A stretch of DNA of 11,927 nt, from assembly GCA_016199665.1 (NCBI GenBank), contig JACQGG010000109.1, forward strand, positions 1-11,927. Direction: 5' to 3'. The position numbers and the translations under genes are program-made. A model generated the notes under the pieces. That model was not told the DNA's origin. It saw only the letters and a program-made list of their open reading frames with translations, and did not search any database. Within the stretch, counting starts at the first letter, position 1, and each line of letters begins with the position of its first letter. This document shows positions 1 through 5,241 of the stretch, in pieces. This DNA comes from Acidobacteriota bacterium. Lineage in GTDB: Bacteria; Acidobacteriota; UBA6911; JACQSX01.

Positions 1-546
1 CCGCGCCGCTCCCTGGCGGTCGCGGTTCGGTGACGAACTTCGGCTGGCGGCAATCATACGACAATCTGGAAGGGGCGGCAATGGTGGCGCCAATACAGGA
101 CGGACCGCCGGCTGCTTTCGGTCGCAAGAATCACTTTTCTTGCACTCACCGCCGAGACTTCGCGCGGCGTAGCCGCAACCAGAGCCACCGTGCCCTGGAA
201 GGGCGGCCGATGTTAGCCGGGGCAAGCGCGCAACGCGCAGCCCCTGGAGAACGGCGCCTTCATCGGCTTGGGCGCCCTGACGGGGCGCCGGGCCGGACCT
301 CCCCCTCACACGCCCCTCCAGGGCGCTCTCATATTTCAAGAAGTTCGAAACAAATATTCTTGCCACCGCCGCTCCCTGAGAACCTGTGAAAAAATTCAGA
401 GCGGGGTGCCCCGGCAAGTGGATTCTTGTCGGAGGGTCCGCTCCCTAACGGTCGCGGCTCGGATTTTTTCACAGGTTCTGACGGTCGTGGTTCTGCCGGT
501 TACATCTCCCACCGGCGCGGCTCCCTGCTTGGCGACGCGGTTTCCG
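1..546. repeat. Non-coding, hairpin-rich region with interspersed repeat copies
   Basis: No convincing gene lies here; open frames have atypical Arg/Pro/His-rich translations and no ribosome site. The stretch holds several separable elements. Copies of CCGCTCCCT occur at 6-14, 369-377 and 438-446, the first and last followed by CGGTCGCGG plus a pyrimidine-TC. Bases 17-41 recur at 7619-7643 with one mismatch. A perfect 17-bp inverted repeat pairs 379-395 with 463-479. GC hairpins lie at 217-246, 272-288 and 311-325. The segment is downstream of the minus-strand nagZ-like gene and might help end its transcription, but I see no classical stem plus T-run. It is most likely a cluster of dispersed intergenic repeats. 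Confidence 0.6.
379..479. repeat. Perfect 17-bp inverted repeat, 67-bp spacer
   Basis: The arm at 379-395 (AGAACCTGTGAAAAAAT) is the exact reverse complement of 463-479. The spacer contains one copy of the CCGCTCCCTAACGGTCGCGG repeat and a small GGGG/CCCC hairpin near 402-412. It could be a miniature element or a structured repeat unit. No target-site duplication is evident. Confidence 0.7.
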
Positions 547-1653
547 TCAATCAAGCCCGGCGCTCCTCTTCCACGCTGTGAACTCTTTTTCCAGCTCCGC
601 GACCCGTTCCAGGTCCGCGGCTACGATCGGAGGCAGTCGCCGGAGCTTCTCCAGACCCAGGAGGGCGCGCTGGCGCCAGCAGGGCTGCTCCAGCAGCCTG
701 GCAAGGCAGTCCCGGCTGTGTCTGGCAAAATCCAGGCTGCTGCCGATCAACAGCAGGTCGGCGCCCGCCTGAAAGCTCAAAACCGGTATCTCCTCATAGG
801 ACACGGCGTCGCGGATTGCGCCCATCTCCAAATCATCGGTGATGGCGATGCCGGTGAAGCCAAGCGCATTCCGGAGCAACTGGTAGACGGCCGGCGAGCA
901 GGAAGCCGGAACTCCCAGTCCAGCACCCCGCGCCGGCGCAGGGCTGAAGGGCGGCGCCTCCAGGCCAGGGTAGCGGGCATGGTTGACCATGACCAGCGCC
1001 AACTCGCCCTGCATCCGCTGGTAAGGAATCAGATCCGTGGCCAGTTGCTCCAGCGAAGCGTCGACTTGGGACAGCCGAAAATGCGTGTCCAGTCGTGCCC
1101 GCCCCAGGCCGGGGAAGTGCTTTCCGCAGCCGGCAACTCCGCCGCGCTGCATTCCGCGCAGGTAGTGGCCCGCGAGGTCGGCGACGGTTTGGGGGTCCTC
1201 TCCCCAATAGCGGTTTTGCAGCGCGTTATCGTCGTCGTGGAAATGAAGATCGAGCACCGGCGCCAGATTCACGTTGAATCCAAACGCCCTCAGGACTTCC
1301 CCGGTAAATTGGCCGCATTCGTACAACAGCCTGCCATCTTCCGCCTTTGCCAGTTGCGGCGCCGCGGGAAAACAGGGGAAAACCCCGCGCAACCGGTCCA
1401 CCCGGCCCCCTTCCTGATCGACACAGACCAGGCGGGGCGCGCACTGTTCAGAGATCTGCTGCATCAAATCACGTATCTGAGAACGCTGCTGCAGGTTCCT
1501 GCTGAACAGGATAACGCCCGCCGGTCGAACATCGGAGAGAGCCTCGGCTGCGCCGCGGACCAGCGCCGTGCCGTTGAAACCGACAACCAGACATTCCCCG
1601 GCCAGTGCCGATGTGTCGGTTAAAGAGATCGCGTTTCGCACCTGGTCAAGCAT
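547..1653 (-). CDS. nagZ: Glycoside hydrolase family 3 beta-N-acetylhexosaminidase (NagZ-like)
   Basis: A 368-residue GH3 enzyme predicted to remove N-acetylglucosamine from muropeptide fragments during peptidoglycan recycling; no signal peptide is visible, which fits a cytoplasmic site. The TIM-barrel landmarks are in order: AGVILFSRN (45-53), VDQEGGRV (78-85), a KHFPGLG...DTH segment (178-191) and ITDDLEMGAI (271-280). By family knowledge, D189 and H191 form the acid/base dyad and D273 is the nucleophile; all are present. The usual second His of KHFPGHG is Leu here (L183), which I take as clade variation. Length is close to the normal single-domain NagZ. The start is the ATG at 1653; its ribosome site is weak. 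It follows the glycosyltransferase on the same strand after 89 bp, so they may be co-transcribed. Confidence 0.9.
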   Translation of the reverse strand: MLDQVRNAISLTDTSALAGECLVVGFNGTALVRGAAEALSDVRPAGVILFSRNLQQRSQIRDLMQQISEQCAPRLVCVDQEGGRVDRLRGVFPCFPAAPQLAKAEDGRLLYECGQFTGEVLRAFGFNVNLAPVLDLHFHDDDNALQNRYWGEDPQTVADLAGHYLRGMQRGGVAGCGKHFPGLGRARLDTHFRLSQVDASLEQLATDLIPYQRMQGELALVMVNHARYPGLEAPPFSPAPARGAGLGVPASCSPAVYQLLRNALGFTGIAITDDLEMGAIRDAVSYEEIPVLSFQAGADLLLIGSSLDFARHSRDCLARLLEQPCWRQRALLGLEKLRRLPPIVAADLERVAELEKEFTAWKRSAGLD

Positions 1654-1736
1654 TCACCCGAATTTTTCTACCGCGGAGACGGTCCCGGGCCGTTTCTCAA
1701 GATGCCCGCTGAAAAGTTTCTGAATGAGCAGGCCGT

Positions 1737-2747
1737 TCACGGCCTTCGGGAGCCCTGGGCCTCAAACTTGCTCAGACGCCCAATCACCTGAGGCTCTGCG
1801 GCCTGGCTGTGGCCGAGCACTGTCTTGATCAGATAGGTCGGCTTGTCCTGCGATTCGTGGTAGGTCCGGGTCATCAGTTCGGCGATCAGGCCGATCAGGA
1901 CGCACTGCATGCCCACGATGACGAAGAAAACGGAACCGAGCAGCAGAGGATTGCGGTGAGCTTTAACCTGGTAAATGAATTTCTCGGCCAACGTGACACC
2001 GGCCGTGAGAAAGCCGGCCAGAATCAGCAGGATTCCCGCTCCGCCGAAAAAATGCATCGGCTTGGTGGAAAACTTTTCCAGGAACTTGATGGTGACCAGA
2101 TCCAGAATGACCTTAAAAGCGCGCATCATGCCGTACTTTGAGACTCCGAGCCTGCGCGGGTGGTGGCGGACCTGAATCTCGGTCACGCGGGCTCCCACCC
2201 AACTGGCGAAAATGGGGATAAAGCGGTGCATTTCGCCGTAGAGCTGAATATGGCGCATTACCTCGCGGCGGTAGCCCTTCAATGTGCAGCCGTAATCATG
2301 GAGATGAACGCCCGATATCCAGCTAATCAGCCGGTTGGCCAACATGGAAGGCACCCGCCGGGTGAAAAACCGGTCCTGGCGGTCCTTTCGCCAGCAGCTC
2401 ACCACGTCGTAACCCTCTTCCAGTTTGGCCAGGATGGCCCGGATGTCGTCCGGATCATTTTGAAGGTCGGCGTCCATGGGAATAAGAACTTCGCCCCTGG
2501 CGAGCTTGAAACCTGCGGCCAGAGCCGCCGTCTGCCCGAAGTTGCGGGCAAATTGGACCACAACCACCCGGTCATCCAGAGCCGCGAGCGCCTCCAGGAC
2601 GGCGAAGCTGTCATCGGTGCTGCCATCGTCAACGAAAATGAGCTCGAAGCTCCTGTGAAGGGACTCAAGCGCATCCACAATCCTTTGATGCAGCAGTTCC
2701 AGGTTCCGAGCTTCATTAAAAACGGGCACAATGACCGAAATGTCCAT
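1737..2747 (-). CDS. Family 2 glycosyltransferase, ArnC/GtrB/DPM1-like, membrane-anchored
   Basis: A 336-residue inner-membrane GT2 enzyme predicted to move a sugar from a nucleotide donor onto undecaprenyl (polyprenyl) phosphate, supplying flippable sugar donors for envelope glycans. Visible motifs: VPVFNE (7-12), VDDGS (39-43), the metal-binding DADLQ (92-96), DYGCTLKGYRR (151-161) typical of the ArnC/GtrB group, and the basic RHHPRRLGVSKY loop (194-205). Two hydrophobic helices follow at about 233-253 and 268-292, then a short tail, the usual layout of this subfamily. The ATG at 2747 is preferred; a TTG two codons upstream (2753) is possible. A TAGAAT hexamer (2762-2757, minus) is a candidate -10 but its -35 is poor. 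The exact sugar cannot be told from sequence. Confidence 0.9.
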   Translation of the reverse strand: MDISVIVPVFNEARNLELLHQRIVDALESLHRSFELIFVDDGSTDDSFAVLEALAALDDRVVVVQFARNFGQTAALAAGFKLARGEVLIPMDADLQNDPDDIRAILAKLEEGYDVVSCWRKDRQDRFFTRRVPSMLANRLISWISGVHLHDYGCTLKGYRREVMRHIQLYGEMHRFIPIFASWVGARVTEIQVRHHPRRLGVSKYGMMRAFKVILDLVTIKFLEKFSTKPMHFFGGAGILLILAGFLTAGVTLAEKFIYQVKAHRNPLLLGSVFFVIVGMQCVLIGLIAELMTRTYHESQDKPTYLIKTVLGHSQAAEPQVIGRLSKFEAQGSRRP

Positions 2748-2952
2748 TGGCAATAGATTCTACAGTGAATGGACGCAACTTGAAAGGCGGGTCTCACTCG
2801 CGAAGCAGATTTTGAGCTGCGGCCGGCTGCGGGGCAGACGGAAACCCCGGAGGAGCAAACGCGATCACTACAGAGTTCCCAGCGCGGCAGAGCCGCAACC
2901 CGATGGCCAACCGGATTACTGCCAAACCGTCGTCAGGGAAATAAGTAAACCC
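2748..2952. other. Intergenic gap upstream of the glycosyltransferase
   Basis: About 200 bases separate the 3' end of the M56 gene from the next minus-strand gene. It contains GCGCGGCAGAGCCGCAACC at 2882-2900, a hairpin-forming motif that matches 162-180 at 17 of 19 positions, so it is probably another dispersed repeat copy. A possible minus-strand -10 (TAGAAT, 2762-2757) is the only promoter-like signal. No gene is supported. Confidence 0.45.
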
Positions 2953-4692
2953 TTAGACGATCCATTTCCAGAGCAGCGAGTATCCCGACGTCAATCCAAA
3001 TGCAATCGAGGCCAATCCCGTTGCGCCTGAAAGCGTCGCCCGGCCGCCCGCCGTCCGGGCGATCCACGCTATCGGCCATCCGGCGCACCCGGAAAGAATC
3101 GCCATGCCAACGGTCGATCCCAGGCCAAACACGACAATATAGGCGACTTGCACGGAAGCGGACGGAAGGTTTGCCATGACCAGGGCGGTCAGGGCACCGC
3201 TTCCGGCGAGCCCGTGAACGATGCCCACAAACAAGGGCCTTCGAGCCACGACCCAGCGGCCGATATGAATATGGTTGATCGCCCCGTAGTGGCAATGCAC
3301 CCGCACGCCATGAACGTGCCGCCGGCTCGGTCCGTGCGAGCCCTGCCGGAGGGCGATGCGCAGCGCACGAATCCCGAGAACGACCAGCATGACCGCTACG
3401 CCGACGCTGAAACTGTCGATCATCGGACGCGGCATGTTCCCATGGAGCATCGCGAAGGCCGCGCCGACCGCCAGCAGGGACAGTGCGTGTCCGACGCCCC
3501 ATGACGCTCCCAGTCGCACGGCCTGTAAGGCGCTGCGCTCTTGGCTGACCAGCGTGGAGATCGCCACCAGGTGATCCGGTTCGAGGGCGTGACGTATCCC
3601 GAGCAACATGCCCAACAGGGCTCCCATCAGCATCGTCGTCGGCAGTGCGGACAACAGGCTGAAAGTGGAAGCGGAGAAGGCCGGCGCTGAATAGGACAGG
3701 TCTCCAGTGACTAGAATGCCCCCCCCGGTGGCGACCCCAGTCGCCCAAAAGAGTGCGCCCAAAGCCCAGGGTGGAACGGGTTCCGATGATGCGCCGCAGG
3801 GGGCCGTCAGCCGGCGGATCCGGTGGAGCAAGTGGCCGTCGGATGCCGCGGGCGCCGGCTGCCAGCGGCGGATGCGAAGCCGTTCCAGCCGCGCCAGCGC
3901 GCCGGCATATGCCACAGGATTGCCGCAGGCTGAGACGGCCAGATCATCGCAGCAATTTTCGCGCTCGATGCGAATGCGGCGTGACACCCACCAGACTGCG
4001 GGATGGTAAAAAAGCAACGTCTCGATCGCCGTTTGTACCAGGTTCATCGCGTAATCATGGCGGCGGATATGCGCCAATTCATGCGCGAGGATCGCTTCGA
4101 GCTGCTGCGGCGTGAGGGCAAACAACACACTGGCCGGCATTAGAATCACCGGCCGGAGCCAGCCGACCACGCTGGGCACTTGGACCCGAGCGGACTCAAC
4201 GACTGAGATCGGACGCGACATGCCCAACCGCCTCGACAGGCGCCCGACTGTCTCCCGCCACTCCTCGGAAAGGGATCGGCCAGCGGCACTCCTCATCCGC
4301 TGCAGCGCATTCCACCCGCCCAGAAGACGCGCGGAAAGCACGATGACCCCAAGACCCCATAGAAGCGCCAGCCAGGGGAGGGACGTGGCAAGCGACATCG
4401 AAGCCCGGGACGCAAGACTGGCTGCGAGCCATTCGGTTTCAAGCGCAGCCGGCGCTCCCTGGCGCACAGCGCCGGCTTCCATCCACAGGGTGGCCAGGAA
4501 CAAACTGAAAATCGCAAGCAACGCCGAGTACGCTACGGCATACCGGGCGGCCGGGCTCGACCGTCTCAGCGACGCCATCGCCCCGGCGGTGGCCGCTGCC
4601 AGGGCGGTTCCTTGCCAGATCGAATGCAGCAGCGCCCAACCGAGGGCGTCGACCAACGAATAATCGAGCAACGCTTCAATCGGATGGGGCAT
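2953..4692 (-). CDS. M56 (BlaR1-like) zinc metallopeptidase fused to UreH/NicO-type transporter domain
   Basis: A 579-residue polytopic membrane protein. The first half is an M56 peptidase: membrane helices near 13-37, 49-70 and 101-122, the zinc motif HELAH (204-208) followed by IRRHD, and ERENCCDD (243-250), where E245 is the expected third ligand. Such proteins relieve repression by their BlaI partner. After a fourth helix (about 309-327) the frame continues into a NicO/UreH-like transporter: GIRHALEPDH (365-374), GHALSLL (401-407), a His-rich loop (459-476) and GIVHGLAGSGAL (490-501), the hallmarks of Ni/Co permease relatives. M56 proteins usually carry a periplasmic sensor there instead. 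The gene overlaps blaI by 17 nt, implying coupled translation. An eight-G run (codons 323-325) sits at the junction; losing one G gives a stop at 3711-3713. The protein could then be two genes, the second perhaps starting at the ATG at 3633. Confidence 0.8.
   Translation of the reverse strand: MPHPIEALLDYSLVDALGWALLHSIWQGTALAAATAGAMASLRRSSPAARYAVAYSALLAIFSLFLATLWMEAGAVRQGAPAALETEWLAASLASRASMSLATSLPWLALLWGLGVIVLSARLLGGWNALQRMRSAAGRSLSEEWRETVGRLSRRLGMSRPISVVESARVQVPSVVGWLRPVILMPASVLFALTPQQLEAILAHELAHIRRHDYAMNLVQTAIETLLFYHPAVWWVSRRIRIERENCCDDLAVSACGNPVAYAGALARLERLRIRRWQPAPAASDGHLLHRIRRLTAPCGASSEPVPPWALGALFWATGVATGGGILVTGDLSYSAPAFSASTFSLLSALPTTMLMGALLGMLLGIRHALEPDHLVAISTLVSQERSALQAVRLGASWGVGHALSLLAVGAAFAMLHGNMPRPMIDSFSVGVAVMLVVLGIRALRIALRQGSHGPSRRHVHGVRVHCHYGAINHIHIGRWVVARRPLFVGIVHGLAGSGALTALVMANLPSASVQVAYIVVFGLGSTVGMAILSGCAGWPIAWIARTAGGRATLSGATGLASIAFGLTSGYSLLWKWIV
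3719..3726 (-). other. Eight-G homopolymer at the M56/transporter junction
   Basis: Eight consecutive C on the plus strand read as G8 in the gene, covering codons Gly323-Gly325. Removing one base brings TAG (3711-3713) into frame within two codons. Adding one base moves reading into an unrelated frame that stays open to 2933. Such a tract is prone to polymerase slippage and to sequencing or assembly indels, and it lies exactly between the two domains. Confidence 0.85.
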
Positions 4693-5074
4693 CGTCCGGG
4701 CCCTTTCGCCGCCGGTCGAGCAGCGCTTGTATCTCGGCCAGTTCGCCGGCGGTCGCGGGCTTTGCGGCCAGCGCCTGCATGACCAGCTTCGCGGCGGAGC
4801 CGCCGAAGGCGCGCTCGAGCAAGTCGCGCACGAGCTGCCGCTGCGTCTGTTCTTCCGAGAGGCGGGTGCGATATATGTGGGTACGGCCCGACTCGTTGCG
4901 CCGCACCAATCCCTTGTCCGTCATAATCTGCAGCAGTTTCAGGACCGTGGTGTAGCCGGTCGGCCGGATGCGCTCCAGCACTTCCTGGATCTCCCGCACC
5001 GTGCTCGGACCGCGGCTCCAGATCACGCGCAGAATCGCCAGCTCCGCTCGGGTCGGTCTTGAAAGCGTCTTCAT
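4676..5074 (-). CDS. BlaI/MecI-family winged-helix transcriptional repressor
   Basis: A 132-residue repressor of the BlaI/MecI/CopY family. An N-terminal winged helix (about 6-70) includes the recognition segment GYTTVLKLLQIM (40-51) and the wing GLVRRNESGRTHIYR (55-69); a C-terminal dimerisation helix region follows (about 72-121). In the family, the M56 partner triggers cleavage just after the DNA-binding domain; the matching stretch here is around LLERAFGGSAAKL (85-97). I chose the ATG at 5074 because the TTG 45 nt upstream (5119) lies inside the predicted -10 of its own promoter; the ribosome site is poor. It overlaps the M56 gene by 17 nt and is divergent from receptor 1, with paired operator-like elements in between, so autoregulation plus control of the receptor is likely. 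There is no beta-lactamase here, so the regulon is something else. Confidence 0.92.
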   Translation of the reverse strand: MKTLSRPTRAELAILRVIWSRGPSTVREIQEVLERIRPTGYTTVLKLLQIMTDKGLVRRNESGRTHIYRTRLSEEQTQRQLVRDLLERAFGGSAAKLVMQALAAKPATAGELAEIQALLDRRRKGPDDAPSD

Positions 5075-5118
5075 AGTGCAGCGACTTTCAGGTCGGCGCT
5101 TGTTCTGCCAGGCAGGCA

Positions 5119-5147
5119 ATCGTATACGACGCGCTTCGTAGTGTCAA
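5119..5147 (-). promoter_or_regulatory. Promoter of the blaI-M56 operon
   Basis: Read on the minus strand, TTGACA (5147-5142) is followed after 17 bp by TACGAT (5124-5119); TATACG at 5126-5121 is a less well spaced alternative. The -35 box is inside the left operator-like element, so repressor binding there would block RNA polymerase. Confidence 0.6.
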
Positions 5148-5204
5148 CGTCGGAAAACATCGGAAACTGGCATTCTACGAAGTTTTTCGTTGACACCTAC
5201 GAAA
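5135..5204. promoter_or_regulatory. Paired inverted operator elements, probable BlaI sites
   Basis: TTCGTAGTGTCAACG (5135-5149) is the reverse complement of CGTTGACACCTACGAA (5188-5203) apart from one extra C, so the same element faces each gene. The right element is also part of a dyad, TTTCGT-N8-ACGAAA (5185-5204), and a further TACGAA lies at 5176-5181, giving ACGAA-TTCGT symmetry with 5186-5190. BlaI-family repressors bind short dyads over promoters. That these are the sites is inferred from position and symmetry. Confidence 0.65.
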
Positions 5205-5219
5205 CTCTTCCTATATCAT
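5190..5219 (+). promoter_or_regulatory. Promoter of TonB-dependent receptor 1
   Basis: TTGACA (5190-5195) matches the sigma-70 consensus exactly and TATCAT (5214-5219) matches 5 of 6, with an 18-bp spacer. The -35 lies in the right operator element. Transcription would start near 5226, giving a leader of only about 16 nt before the TTG start. Confidence 0.65.
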
Positions 5220-5231
5220 TTTGCACTTCAC

Positions 5232-5236
5232 GGAGG
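5232..5236 (+). promoter_or_regulatory. Ribosome binding site deciding the TTG start of receptor 1
   Basis: GGAGG ends five bases before TTG at 5242. The more upstream in-frame TTG (5221) directly abuts the -10 box and would lie outside the transcript, so 5242 is the supported start. Confidence 0.65.
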
Positions 5237-5241
5237 GAACA

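Noticed and set aside
30..389. 119-codon plus-strand open frame at the left end
   Set aside because: It runs through hairpins and repeat copies, with a Pro/Arg/Ser-rich translation and no recognisable domain; repeat-derived rather than a gene.
268..1623. Long plus-strand open frame (451 codons) opposite the NagZ-like gene
   Set aside because: It lies antisense to a gene with complete GH3 motifs, has no ribosome site, and its translation is Arg/Gln/Pro-rich without family features; GC-rich codon use on the other strand keeps it open.
2160..2756. 198-codon plus-strand frame opposite the glycosyltransferase
   Set aside because: Antisense shadow of a gene with clear GT2 motifs and membrane helices.
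2731..3030. 99-codon plus-strand frame spanning the gap at 2748-2952
   Set aside because: Overlaps the ends of two minus-strand genes and a repeat copy, with no ribosome site or recognisable family.
2933..3748. 271-codon minus-strand frame overlapping the transporter half of the M56 protein
   Set aside because: Translation is Arg/Gly/Asp-rich with no membrane helices, while the other frame encodes a coherent transporter. It matters only as the frame reached if the G8 tract gains a base.
2953..5074. Beta-lactam resistance operon (blaI-blaR1)
   Set aside because: The regulator pair resembles it, but the M56 protein lacks a penicillin-binding sensor domain and no beta-lactamase or penicillin-binding gene is nearby.
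4676..5119. Longer BlaI starting at the TTG at 5119
   Set aside because: That codon lies in the predicted -10 box and adds 15 residues before the conserved family start; the ATG at 5074 gives a normal-length repressor.
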